From: a virus
Virus record (IMG/VR): IMGVR_UViG_3300034064_000912
Span: 1 to 64,000 of that record
DNA length: 64,000 nucleotides
Direction: 5' to 3' (one strand)
Shown: piece by piece, positions 1 to 8,164 of the stretch
How the letters are laid out: every line of letters starts with the position of its first letter
Numbering within the stretch: position 1 is the first letter of the stretch
Program-made: the position numbers and the translations under genes
Notes under the pieces: generated by a model
The model's database searches: none
What the model saw: the letters and a program-made list of their open reading frames with translations, nothing else
What the model was told of the DNA's origin: nothing

Positions 1-529
1 CTGGTGTTAAGGCAACGGCTGAATATGTTGTATTGGGATTAGCAAAATATACCGTAGCACTTCCACTTGATGTAGCATTCTGTGACAGAACAATAGCTGA
101 AGAATTTACTGATGAAACAGTAATATTATTGCCAACGGCAACACCAGTAGTATTTGATTGAGATATATACATTCCAGCAACAATACCAGCAGTTTGGGGG
201 TTTGTTGCACCAACTAAAACGTTATTAGATGATAGTGTAGTAAAGACTAAACTTGGTGTATCTCCAGAAGTATTAGCAGTACGAGCAACAATTAACTGAT
301 TTGAATAACCTAAAAAGTTAGATGCCGTAAACCATGTTTCTGCATTTAAATTGGTAGGTTTACCAAATCGATTAATTAAAATTGTTTCACGATCTATAAC
401 AACTCTCTGTCCTACTGGTCCCCATCCAAAGACACCCGCGATTGCACCAACAGAGGTCGATACGGCTGGAACTACTGTTGTTAGGTCAATTTCGCTAACG
501 TTAACGCCAGCACTTAACTGGAATGGCAT
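1..529 (-). CDS. 18: Tail sheath protein gp18, N-terminal part
   Basis: Contractile tail sheath subunit; it polymerises around the tail tube and contracts at infection. The protein begins MPFQLSAGVNVSEIDL and continues with VGAIAGVFGWGPVG and a NRFGKP segment, which is the typical N-terminus of T4-like sheath proteins. The gene runs off the left edge, so only about 176 residues are visible. The ATG at 529 has a strong AAGGAG ribosome binding site and a TATAAATA late promoter about 45 bases upstream. It follows gp17 as in T4. The opposite-strand open frame over this region is a shadow. Confidence 0.93.
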   Translation of the reverse strand, partial: MPFQLSAGVNVSEIDLTTVVPAVSTSVGAIAGVFGWGPVGQRVVIDRETILINRFGKPTNLNAETWFTASNFLGYSNQLIVARTANTSGDTPSLVFTTLSSNNVLVGATNPQTAGIVAGMYISQSNTTGVAVGNNITVSSVNSSAIVLSQNATSSGSATVYFANPNTTYSAVALTP

Positions 530-574
530 ATGTTTATTCTCCTTGATCAGAAATTCTCATCTTAATTCTTTCAT

Positions 575-582
575 TATTTATA
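575..582 (-). promoter_or_regulatory. T4-type late promoter for gp18
   Basis: Exact TATAAATA on the minus strand. In T4 this octamer is the whole late promoter, read by host RNA polymerase with gp55 and gp33. The predicted start is near 569, leaving a leader of about 40 bases before the sheath ATG. The box overlaps the last codons of gp17. Confidence 0.7.
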
Positions 583-2209
583 GGTTATTATTTTCTACAA
601 TGATCCAGCGTTCGCCATCTGATGTAATAATTTCGGAATCTTCGCGACCATTGTTGATAAATCCAAATGGCAGTATGTCATCACTGACTTCATCTTTGGT
701 TTTTTCTCGCATTTCTATAAGAGTATTTATGTTATTTAAATCTTTAAAATATTGCTGGCCAGTCATCCATCCAAATAATACTAGTCCCATGACTAGATCA
801 TCATTTGCACCAGATTCAGCTTCATAACTATTATTCTTTTTAGAAAATGTAGTTAATTCTGATATAGTATCAGCATCATTTATTATAAGTTGATTCTGTT
901 CTATTAACATTTTAAGCATTGAACAACCAACCGATTTAACAACTTTAGTAGTTCTAATACCTAAATCTTTACTAGATGTTCCAAATCCAGAAGTCAGCTT
1001 TTTACCACGAGGACCTCCGGCTTCTGTGCAGAATAAATTCTCATATTCAAATTCATTTTGAAGTGTCCACGCTGCTTGTTCACCTATATCATTTATTTCT
1101 ACTAAAATATATGCAGAGTTATATAGTGTAGCTGTTTGTAAAATAACTTCAGCATAATCTGCTACTAATATATTATTACTTTTAAATGTACATACTTGTT
1201 CATATGGCATCGAAGTAATATCAATAATAGAAAATGCTGAGTAATCTAAACCTTTACCTCTTGCAACATCAACAATAACAACATATTGTCTATCTTTTAT
1301 TGGTGTTTTGTATTGCTTAAGACCGTCATCATTTTTCATGATAGGTTTTTGATCAACTAATTCTTGTAGTTTCCAACCAGAAATAAGAGTGCCAGAAGAT
1401 CCAAGAAATTGAATATTAAATTCTTGATCAAATTTTTCTGTATCACCATTGAGAGCTTCAAGAGTTTTTTGTTTCCAGTTATCATCGCGTCCTGGTACTC
1501 TATGCCATGGCACTTCAATAACGTTAAAACCATTTTTACCTTCTTTAGCAAGCTTAACAGTTTTATAAAAATGATTAAGACCTCGGGGTGTAGAAGTCAT
1601 AATAATTTTCGTTTCAGATCCAGATGAAATAGTCGGAAATACTGATGCAAAGAATTCATCATAATTATCGATGAATGCGCACTCATCGAGATAACATATA
1701 GAAATAGAATGTCCACGAACGTTATCTGATGTAGTTGCTGTAGCAATAATCTTTGAACCATTTTCTAATTCAAAAGAACCTTTATTCCAAACAGTAGTTC
1801 CTTGCTGCAACCATTTAGGCAGATACTGATATGCTAATTGAATTCTTGATAAAATTTCACGAGCAGTATCGCCTTTATTTGCAAGAATAGCTACTTCTTT
1901 AGATTCATTAAATATGATATACCAAAGAAGGAAAGCGCACACAGTAATAGACTTACCACTTTGTCGTGAAAGATTAAATGCACAATAGCGATTATCTTTC
2001 ATTGATCTAATCATATCTTTTTGATAGTCACGAAGATCAAAATTAATAAGACCTTCATCAAGTGATACTATCTTCATATATGTTTCAGCAAAATAGACAG
2101 GATCATTTGAGCATTTTATCAGTTCTTTAACTGTATGCTCATCCCATTCTATTTTTTGATCAGCTCTTTTTAAATTAGGATTGCCTTGGTATGTCTTTAA
2201 TTCTGTCAT
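578..2209 (-). CDS. 17: Terminase large subunit gp17
   Basis: DNA-packaging motor ATPase and headful nuclease acting at the prohead portal. At 543 residues it is slightly shorter than T4 gp17 (610). Visible motifs are Walker A SRQSGKS (residues 81-87), Walker B ICYLDE (about 171-176), a coupling motif TSTP (about 205) and the RNase H-fold nuclease beginning VIVDVARG (acidic residue near 314), with a late acidic NDDL motif. Its start overlaps the end of gp16 by 35 bases, suggesting coupled translation. Neighbours 15-16-17-18 are in T4 order. Confidence 0.96.
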   Translation of the reverse strand: MTELKTYQGNPNLKRADQKIEWDEHTVKELIKCSNDPVYFAETYMKIVSLDEGLINFDLRDYQKDMIRSMKDNRYCAFNLSRQSGKSITVCAFLLWYIIFNESKEVAILANKGDTAREILSRIQLAYQYLPKWLQQGTTVWNKGSFELENGSKIIATATTSDNVRGHSISICYLDECAFIDNYDEFFASVFPTISSGSETKIIMTSTPRGLNHFYKTVKLAKEGKNGFNVIEVPWHRVPGRDDNWKQKTLEALNGDTEKFDQEFNIQFLGSSGTLISGWKLQELVDQKPIMKNDDGLKQYKTPIKDRQYVVIVDVARGKGLDYSAFSIIDITSMPYEQVCTFKSNNILVADYAEVILQTATLYNSAYILVEINDIGEQAAWTLQNEFEYENLFCTEAGGPRGKKLTSGFGTSSKDLGIRTTKVVKSVGCSMLKMLIEQNQLIINDADTISELTTFSKKNNSYEAESGANDDLVMGLVLFGWMTGQQYFKDLNNINTLIEMREKTKDEVSDDILPFGFINNGREDSEIITSDGERWIIVENNNL

Positions 2210-2630
2210 TATTACTCAATGTTTTCAACATTCTTTGAAGTTCATGTGTTGAGCCAACAAATAGATTATTATTAATAATCTTATTATCAGTATTATGTGG
2301 CGTATCTGAATTATGTATTTCTCTAATTTTACTTTGTATTTCTAAAAGATCTTTATTAGCATCTACAAGAGTCTTAATTAAACCAGCTAATACTTCATAC
2401 ATACGTGGATGCTGTGCTTGAGAAGCTAGATTTACAAGATTATCTAAAGATATTTTTCCAGCATTTATAAGTTCTAAAATATTATTTCTAGCAGTGGTAA
2501 AATCTGTTTTAGCAGAATCATCAAAAATATCACCCATCAATTTCATTACTTGATTAGGTTGATCACCAGGAATCATTGGTGTCATATTCATGGCAGCAGA
2601 TATGGGATCATTATTTGCATTATCAGTCAT
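2175..2630 (-). CDS. 16: Terminase small subunit gp16
   Basis: Small terminase subunit, which recognises DNA and stimulates gp17. The 151-residue length fits T4 gp16 (164). The central helical part (about residues 40-105), with ILELINAGKISLDNL followed by SQAQHPRMYEVLAGLIK, matches the conserved gp16 oligomerisation core; the ends are low in complexity and Asn-rich. The start codon overlaps the stop of gp15 (TAATG), and the 3' end overlaps gp17. Identification rests on the core pattern plus position. Confidence 0.85.
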   Translation of the reverse strand: MTDNANNDPISAAMNMTPMIPGDQPNQVMKLMGDIFDDSAKTDFTTARNNILELINAGKISLDNLVNLASQAQHPRMYEVLAGLIKTLVDANKDLLEIQSKIREIHNSDTPHNTDNKIINNNLFVGSTHELQRMLKTLSNNDRIKDIPRQS

Positions 2631-3481
2631 TATGTAACATCTTCTTCGCTAGTTAAGTTAGTAATTACTTGTACAAATCCATAGTCATCATCGGCTTGAA
2701 TATCAGCATATGGTACAGTAAGAGAAATAGTTGAAGTTGGTTCTCCATCAACTGTTAACCCAGGTTGAATTGTAAGACGTTCAGCTGGATCAGTTATTCC
2801 TACACCCTGTGCAGCAGTATTAGTAGTTGGTATATAGAAATTTGTATTTGCAAATTTAATAACAGCGCTTTTGCGAACTGGACCATAGAAATAGCCTTTT
2901 ATCGTAAAGTCAAGCGTCCATATAATGGCTCTTCTTTCTTTAAAATCACCATCATATGTATCATCAAAACTTATATTATTTAAGACAATAGGAATATCCG
3001 GTTTAATATTTAATTCTGGTACTAGGTTTGCAGTAACTGTCCAATCTGGAGTAAAGAATGGTAGAATTTGCTCAATGATTTTTGTACCATCTTCATTATT
3101 CTTTACATATACATATAATTTCATATCTAGATTATATGGAACTGGATTATATTGATATTGTAATTTATTTTTATCAGTTGTATCTATAACAGCATATCTA
3201 TTGACGGTTGGAAGTTTTCTATTTCCATCATACTTTAATCCAGTCATTTCAAAAGACATTACTGGAAGTACTATAGCTGCTTGGCGATCGATATTTGGAT
3301 CAGAGATTACTCGAGTAAGCATTTTTTCTTTGGCAGCATATGTCAATGGTACTGTAATAAGCTGAGTTCTATTATTAGATAATGTTCTAGTAATTTGTAT
3401 ATGCGAAAATATACGACCAAACATAGTAATGTATTTTCTAGTAGTAGAAAAATACCATGGAGGATTACCTAATATACTCAT
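2630..3481 (-). CDS. 15: Tail completion / sheath terminator gp15
   Basis: Caps the finished tail and connects it to the neck. It is 283 residues long (T4 gp15 is 272) and starts MSILGNPPWYFSTTRKYI, with an early FGRIFSHIQI segment typical of gp15 in T4-like phages. It lies between gp14 and gp16 as in T4. The C-terminal 40 residues are acidic (DIQADDDYGFVQVI). Translation is coupled to gp16 through a TAATG junction. Confidence 0.88.
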   Translation of the reverse strand: MSILGNPPWYFSTTRKYITMFGRIFSHIQITRTLSNNRTQLITVPLTYAAKEKMLTRVISDPNIDRQAAIVLPVMSFEMTGLKYDGNRKLPTVNRYAVIDTTDKNKLQYQYNPVPYNLDMKLYVYVKNNEDGTKIIEQILPFFTPDWTVTANLVPELNIKPDIPIVLNNISFDDTYDGDFKERRAIIWTLDFTIKGYFYGPVRKSAVIKFANTNFYIPTTNTAAQGVGITDPAERLTIQPGLTVDGEPTSTISLTVPYADIQADDDYGFVQVITNLTSEEDVT

Positions 3482-3511
3482 TGATTATTGCCTATTAGAA
3501 AAGTGTATTTT

Positions 3512-4237
3512 TCAGAGTCCATCGCCTTCTGAGAATGGATCACTCTCAGAAAAGTCAATGAATTCATCTGATTCATCTTGTATAGTCTTATTCTCTGTGG
3601 TAGGATCTATTACTTCAAGATCATATTTTTCAGACACAATATAGTCGCTATCTTCAGTAAGAAGCGCTTCGTCAGTTTCTGTAAGAACTGACCAACTAAT
3701 AATATTAGTATCAAAATTAACTTGTATAGCATCAATTTCTGCTATACCAGTATTAAAGATTTCATTTGAATATTCAAATAATTCGCATGTCATTTCCCAT
3801 GTTTGCAGTGCGCCAAGTTGATAAAACATTTCATGTTTATTAACATACTTAATCTGAAAACACTTTTTATTTAATGGGAAATATATAAGATCTCCTTCAT
3901 TAGGTCTAATATCAGCAGTATATGCGGAAACTTCTTCATTAAATACACGCTGCGCAACTGAAAATATTACTTGATCTCTTATTTCAAGACCAAACTTAGA
4001 CATAAAATTACCATCACCAGCAAAACCATCAATTGACTTAATATACATTTCAATAAGTACTGCGCGGTCATATGATGATTGATCATCTGTATAATAAAGC
4101 TTATCTAAATTATTGATATTACGTGGAATATAATATACATCTTCACCATAAATTTTAATGGCTTCAATAATCAAATTCTCAATGAGAAGTTGCTCTTGAC
4201 TAGATTGAAAATTATTGAAGAAAAAAGACGAGGCCAC
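3512..4237 (-). CDS. 14: Neck protein gp14
   Basis: Head-completion neck protein that with gp13 forms the gate to which the tail attaches. It has 241 residues (T4 gp14, 256). Diagnostic stretches are the N-terminal FFFNNFQSSQEQLLIENL and EDVYYIPR, followed by KFGLEIRDQVIFSV. The start is GTG at 4237 with AAGGA about 8 bases upstream; no suitable ATG exists (an upstream ATG is followed at once by TAG). The C-terminal 40 residues are strongly acidic. A GIY-YIG gene separates it from gp13. Confidence 0.9.
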   Translation of the reverse strand: MASSFFFNNFQSSQEQLLIENLIIEAIKIYGEDVYYIPRNINNLDKLYYTDDQSSYDRAVLIEMYIKSIDGFAGDGNFMSKFGLEIRDQVIFSVAQRVFNEEVSAYTADIRPNEGDLIYFPLNKKCFQIKYVNKHEMFYQLGALQTWEMTCELFEYSNEIFNTGIAEIDAIQVNFDTNIISWSVLTETDEALLTEDSDYIVSEKYDLEVIDPTTENKTIQDESDEFIDFSESDPFSEGDGL

Positions 4238-4287
4238 TACATATTCCTTTTTGTCTATTTATTCATTCAAAAATATGATAATATATA

Positions 4288-4359
4288 TAGTGTGCTGTCA
4301 TGCTCTTGAAGCGTTTAATGATAGAGCCTGTGGGTTTTAATACCGCGACAGGCACTATC
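4288..4359. other. Folded tRNA-like intergenic element
   Basis: About 70 bases between gp14 and the endonuclease gene form an imperfect long-range stem (TAGTGTGCTGTC against GACAGGCACTA) enclosing a GCTCT/AGAGC hairpin and a second arm TGTGG-GTTTTAATA-CCGCG. On the plus strand this looks like the acceptor, D and T arms of a tRNA with no anticodon arm, ending GACAGGCACTA. It could be a decayed tRNA, a processing hairpin, or part of the endonuclease insertion site. I do not call it a functional tRNA. Confidence 0.3.
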
Positions 4360-4362
4360 TAT

Positions 4363-5028
4363 TTATTTAGACTTACATTTGTCATTATGATATCTTCCAA
4401 TGTTACCTGGATTTCCTATAAATCCACAATATTTGCATTCTATTTTCTTTTTATTTAATGAAGAAAATATACCAGCTGCAGCGATATTAGCTCTATGTTC
4501 TTCAGATAAAGGAATACCGCGTCGCATTTCAGCCGATATATTAATAGCCTTTGCCCAGTTACCTTTATTCTTTCCCATCATAGACTTAGAGCGTTTGGCT
4601 CTTACTTCTAAATCTGATGAGCGAGTATCTCTATTTTTTAGACTTTCTAGATAATTTTGTCTGACATCAGACCGTATCATTGCTTCTTTGGTCTTTACTG
4701 AGATCTTTTGTGATATAGTCTTAATATTTTCATCATATTTGTGCCAAGTTTCATTTTGCGTAATTTTTAAGTTATAATATCTAATTTTTATCTCATCTAG
4801 TTTTATCATATTTAGATAACGTTGCTCTTCAGTATATGTTTGACGCCGATTTTCTATCTTAGTTTTAAGAATTTTCCTTTTAAAGTCTTTTGGACGTATT
4901 TTGTACGCCTGCATCATCCATGTTGATGAACATATATAGCCGTCATCTTCAGTTCCCCAGTGACATCCAACATAATATCGCTTATGCTTACGATCAAACC
5001 AAATATAAACAAATCCATATTTTTCCAT
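4363..5028 (-). CDS. GIY-YIG homing endonuclease
   Basis: Free-standing homing endonuclease of the GIY-YIG family, expected to cut phage genomes lacking it and spread by repair. The 221 residues start with GFVYIW (about 5-10) and YYVGCHWG (about 18-25), the two strands of the catalytic fold. A basic middle region with NUMOD-like repeats (RRGIPLSEEHRANIAAA) follows, and the C-terminus has a C2HC zinc-finger-like CKYCGF...H...C. It sits between gp13 and gp14, a pair normally adjacent, so it is an insertion. Its start codon is inside a hairpin (separate entry). Confidence 0.88.
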   Translation of the reverse strand: MEKYGFVYIWFDRKHKRYYVGCHWGTEDDGYICSSTWMMQAYKIRPKDFKRKILKTKIENRRQTYTEEQRYLNMIKLDEIKIRYYNLKITQNETWHKYDENIKTISQKISVKTKEAMIRSDVRQNYLESLKNRDTRSSDLEVRAKRSKSMMGKNKGNWAKAINISAEMRRGIPLSEEHRANIAAAGIFSSLNKKKIECKYCGFIGNPGNIGRYHNDKCKSK

Positions 5029-5057
5029 AGAAATCTCCTTTTCTATGGTTATTTATA
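5025..5057 (-). promoter_or_regulatory. Late promoter overlapping a start-codon hairpin of the GIY-YIG gene
   Basis: TATAAATA (5057-5050) is followed by CCATAGAAA (5048-5040), loop AGGAGA (5039-5034) and TTTCTATGG (5033-5025): a perfect 9-bp stem with the ribosome binding site in the loop and the ATG in the 3' arm. T4 late promoters start about 6 bases past the octamer, near 5044, so late RNA would lose four outer bases of the 5' arm. Read-through RNA would keep the full hairpin. The layout parallels the known control of T4 I-TevI. Confidence 0.65.
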
Positions 5058-5070
5058 CAAAGTATATATT

Positions 5071-6054
5071 CTAGCCGATCATATCCGTAACTGGAAGTGA
5101 ATATGAATAAATCATTTCTTTTTCTAGAGCTTCTCGTTCTGCAGTTGCATCATCTAAAATTTTAGCACCATTGAACATGACACCGCCGGGTAACTGCATA
5201 CCGGAGAATTTGGTGAGATTCCATCCCCACTGCTGCTTCATTAAACATGCAGCATAGCGCTGAAGCCAGCGATCTGACCATACCTTTGAATAAGTAGTTG
5301 GATCCACTATTTGATATGCTTCTAAAATAACAAAATCTCCGGGACTAACAATACCCCAGTCCATATCAACATAACATGCATTTTTATGTCGATTATATCT
5401 GATAGGTTGTTGTCCTACTAACATTTGTTCTAAAAATTGAACATGTTGCAATGCCATATAATATGGAACCATTGAAACAGATGTTAAAGTATATAAATCA
5501 TTAAGAGCAATTTGATATCTAATATTGAATAGGTTATTAGTATTCAACGCTTGACCAACGGGAAACATTGAAACAACACCAATAATATTATCTGGAATGG
5601 GAATAAATCCGCCTTTACGCGGCTGAAGAACTGCACCCGAACCAGTAGAAGTAGTTATAGTATAACTTGGATCAGTTGATAGATGATAGGTATTACCATT
5701 TGTATATAGACTATCAACCGGAACAGAAAGAATAGTACCAGTTGTACTTGTAATTGGATTTAAATTAATTACATCTGAACCTTGTGTAATTACAATAGTA
5801 TCTGAATTAGAATATCCAGTACCGCCATTTCCAACTACAACATCTGCTAAATTATATGGGTAGTTTTTAGCTTGAATTTGATACTTATAATATTGCTTGT
5901 CTGAACCATCAAAATGATAATCGAAAAAATAACGAAGAGCTTCATCAATGCGATCATCAATTTGATCATCATCTATATTGATTTCAATAACGGGTTTGCC
6001 AAGTCTGCGTAGGCAATACTCTTTAAATGATGCTCTATCAGTTGCAATTGCCAT
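5071..6054 (-). CDS. 13: Neck protein gp13
   Basis: Neck/head-completion protein that binds the portal after packaging. It has 327 residues (T4 gp13, 309). The N-terminus FKEYCLRRLGKPVIEINID followed by IDDRIDEALRYFFDYHFDG and the later MDWGIVSPGDFVILEAY and WLQRYAACLMKQQWG are hallmarks of the family. Residues about 70-145 form a Ser/Thr/Gly-rich insert not typical of the core. A GATAAATA box about 20 bases upstream is a one-mismatch late promoter candidate. Confidence 0.92.
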   Translation of the reverse strand: MAIATDRASFKEYCLRRLGKPVIEINIDDDQIDDRIDEALRYFFDYHFDGSDKQYYKYQIQAKNYPYNLADVVVGNGGTGYSNSDTIVITQGSDVINLNPITSTTGTILSVPVDSLYTNGNTYHLSTDPSYTITTSTGSGAVLQPRKGGFIPIPDNIIGVVSMFPVGQALNTNNLFNIRYQIALNDLYTLTSVSMVPYYMALQHVQFLEQMLVGQQPIRYNRHKNACYVDMDWGIVSPGDFVILEAYQIVDPTTYSKVWSDRWLQRYAACLMKQQWGWNLTKFSGMQLPGGVMFNGAKILDDATAEREALEKEMIYSYSLPVTDMIG

Positions 6055-6136
6055 TTATACTCTCTTTTTCTATTATTTATCGTAAGTTTATGTTACCATA
6101 ACGAGTACGAGCTATCTCTTTTTTGATATATTTATT

Positions 6137-6838
6137 TTATTTCCATCGCGGACCGCAAAACCAATACACAAGTGTTTTTCTTGTGCCAGTTTCAACCGGT
6201 AAAACCCTGTGTGATAGAAATGATGGAAATAAAATCATAGATCCCGCATCCATTCGAATAGTATTAATGCAATTATTAGGATGATTCGGTAATATTATTT
6301 GAAAATCACCACCGGTATATTTGTCCTGTGGTGTTAAACATAGAACAGCAGATAACTTTCTCCAACTAAGATCTCTTGGTATGCAGTTTAAACCACGACT
6401 ATCTAATACACCAAATGGTCCATCTGGATGCCAATCAAAATACATTTCTTCTTTATAAATTGTATATTGAGGAGCCATATAGTTTGAGAGTTCAAAATTA
6501 AAGATATTCTTATTAACTTCTTCTACAGTATTTACTATTCTATCTTCATATGTCTTAATAATATTTGAATCTTTAACAAAAAAAACATTTGAATTTCTGT
6601 AATTTTGACCTATTGATTCTTTTTCATTTTTACCAACCACTGTTCCTTTTTCAGTTATATGATCATAATTTTGTAAGATATCATTTAGTTCAATAATTTC
6701 TGATTTATTGAAAACATTTTCAATGATATAATAATAAGCATAAGTCAGATATCCACGTCTATTTTCATTAGATAATTTAATCTCATAATCTGTATAAAAT
6801 TTTACATCTATAAGGTCGCGATCAATTCTTTCAATCAT
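6137..6838 (-). CDS. 2-oxoglutarate/Fe(II) oxygenase, prolyl-4-hydroxylase-like
   Basis: Predicted iron- and 2-oxoglutarate-dependent hydroxylase of the P4Hc superfamily, 233 residues. The HxD iron motif is His137-Asp139 (in FDWHPDG), the distal His is His210 (in FLSHRVLP), and the 2-oxoglutarate-binding residue is probably Arg220 (in TGTRKTLV). The GGDFQI strand is also typical. It lies directly upstream of three collagen-like genes, whose Gly-X-Y repeats hold many Y-position prolines and threonines, so hydroxylation of these fibres is a natural guess. Other substrates, including host proteins or nucleotides, are possible. Confidence 0.8.
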   Translation of the reverse strand: MIERIDRDLIDVKFYTDYEIKLSNENRRGYLTYAYYYIIENVFNKSEIIELNDILQNYDHITEKGTVVGKNEKESIGQNYRNSNVFFVKDSNIIKTYEDRIVNTVEEVNKNIFNFELSNYMAPQYTIYKEEMYFDWHPDGPFGVLDSRGLNCIPRDLSWRKLSAVLCLTPQDKYTGGDFQIILPNHPNNCINTIRMDAGSMILFPSFLSHRVLPVETGTRKTLVYWFCGPRWK

Positions 6839-6852
6839 AATTAAAGCTTTCT

Positions 6853-7092
6853 TTATTTTGTCGGAGGCGTAGGAGGCGACACCGGCGGCGCTTCACCATA
6901 TACATACCCATTAGAGCCTGGCGCTCCAGTTGGGCCTGGCGCTCCAGTTGGGCCTGGCGCTCCAGTCAGGCCTTGAGGTCCTTGATCCCCGACTAGTCCT
7001 CTAGTACCAGTTGGACCAGTTGGTATACTTGCAGATGTTTGCACAGTTGCGTCAGGAAATACTATTCCTGTAGAAGTAACCTTAGTAGGCAT
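6853..7092 (-). CDS. Short collagen-like tail protein A
   Basis: The 79-residue protein has an N-terminal [15 protein letters not shown] motif, a common phage fibre attachment sequence, then about eleven Gly-X-Y triplets ([20 protein letters not shown]) and a C-terminal proline-rich tail ending PPTPPTK. Collagen-like repeats in phage tails form trimeric triple-helix rods. The same ending occurs in the next gene upstream, showing recent duplication. Several prolines are in the Y position, the site hydroxylated in collagen, next to an oxygenase gene. Confidence 0.75.
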   Translation of the reverse strand: MPTKVTSTGIVFPDATVQTSASIPTGPTGTRGLVGDQGPQGLTGAPGPTGAPGPTGAPGSNGYVYGEAPPVSPPTPPTK

Positions 7093-7098
7093 GAAATA

Positions 7099-7344
7099 TT
7101 ACTTTGTTGGAGGAGTAGGAGGAGGAGGTGGAGGAGCACCAGGAGGTGCAATTGCAGGAGCTCCTTGCGGGCCAGATAAGCCACGTAGACCGGTTGGACC
7201 GCGTGGACCAGTTGGACCTGTGAGACCCACAGAACCGGTATAGCCGGTTAGACCTATTGGACCGGTAGCACCTCTTATTTGAGCAGTTATTGCAGTAGTA
7301 GCATCTGGATATAATATACCAGTGGTCTTAACAACAGTTGTCAT
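7099..7344 (-). CDS. Short collagen-like tail protein B
   Basis: An 81-residue paralogue of its downstream neighbour: N-terminal [16 protein letters not shown], then about thirteen Gly-X-Y triplets ([13 protein letters not shown]) and a polyproline segment ending PPTPPTK. Only seven bases separate the two genes. It probably forms a thin trimeric fibre or a fibre-tip accessory in the virion. The precise location cannot be told from sequence. Confidence 0.75.
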   Translation of the reverse strand: MTTVVKTTGILYPDATTAITAQIRGATGPIGLTGYTGSVGLTGPTGPRGPTGLRGLSGPQGAPAIAPPGAPPPPPPTPPTK

Positions 7345-7359
7345 TTTATAACTCTTTTA

Positions 7360-7587
7360 TTATGGACACGGCGTATATGTAAATGTAGCTAAATTAAAAC
7401 AAAATCCTTGTGAACCAGTATATCCAATAGAACCAGTATATCCCGTTGGTCCTGCTGCACCCCGCGAACCAGTATATCCAATAGAACCGGTATATCCAGC
7501 AGAACCAGTATAACCTACTACAGCCGCAGTAGTTTGTATTGAATTATCTGGAAATGTAATTCCAGTAAAAGTAATTTTAGTTGACAT
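7360..7587 (-). CDS. Short collagen-like tail protein C (GYTGS repeats)
   Basis: The 75-residue protein opens with the same fibre motif (FTGITFPDNSIQTTAA) and has a Gly-Tyr-Thr-Gly-Ser repeat tract (GYTGSAGYTGSIGYTGS) rather than proline-rich triplets. The short C-terminus is FCFNLATFTYTPCP with two cysteines that could cross-link chains. The GYTGS unit is shared with the genes at 14234 and 14602, linking the two ends of this fibre cluster. The start overlaps the end of the upstream gene. Confidence 0.72.
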   Translation of the reverse strand: MSTKITFTGITFPDNSIQTTAAVVGYTGSAGYTGSIGYTGSRGAAGPTGYTGSIGYTGSQGFCFNLATFTYTPCP

Positions 7588-8164
7588 CTGTGCAAATATA
7601 TTTTCTTATATACATTGGAACGTCATATGGTCTACGTAAAAGATATTTACGAAACAATTCATTCTTTGGAATCTCACCTGGATTAATTGTTTCAATTTCA
7701 ATTACTTTATATTGAGAAACGCGCGCATTTGGATTTGTATGTCGTGGCTTTAATTTAGTTTTTGTTGGATGAAAATGAGTTACTTGATATTCTGACTTAT
7801 ATCCAATAGATTCAAGATCTGTATAATGAAAGTTTATTAATTTAATTGAATCAGCAGGATGACCAAAATTATCTTTTATAATATTTCTTGGCCTGGTGAA
7901 TATAGCACTCGACCAAGTTGCAATATCCACAGGAAGTTCTGCCCATAGATGAATACATGAATAACAATTTAATACGCCATCATTAAAAAAACCATAATGT
8001 CTTGTATGTGTCAAATCATATGCTGCATCTGTATTTAACCAATCAGTATAGTCCGGTATTTTTACCGTTGAATTAGACATTGTAGATCTGCTTTTCATTA
8101 GATCTATAATATCATTTGCATCAGTTTTAGTTAATAGTCTAATTTCTTCCATATTATTTCTCAT
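7577..8164 (-). CDS. Fibre-cluster protein of unknown function, possibly acyltransferase-like
   Basis: A soluble-looking protein of 195 residues (191 if the second Met, MEEIRLL, is the start). The beginning (EEIRLLTKTDANDIIDLMKSR) and the strand-rich middle (HYGFFNDGVLNCYSCIHLW) resemble the start of GNAT acetyltransferase folds, but I see no clear acetyl-CoA motif, so this is weak. The gene overlaps the stop of the S74 fibre gene and the start of a collagen-like gene, suggesting a role in fibre assembly or modification. Confidence 0.55.
   Translation of the reverse strand: MRNNMEEIRLLTKTDANDIIDLMKSRSTMSNSTVKIPDYTDWLNTDAAYDLTHTRHYGFFNDGVLNCYSCIHLWAELPVDIATWSSAIFTRPRNIIKDNFGHPADSIKLINFHYTDLESIGYKSEYQVTHFHPTKTKLKPRHTNPNARVSQYKVIEIETINPGEIPKNELFRKYLLRRPYDVPMYIRKYICTDVN

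Noticed and set aside
351-827. Plus-strand open frame
   Set aside because: It is antisense to gp18 and gp17, both clearly recognised, and has no recognisable protein features.
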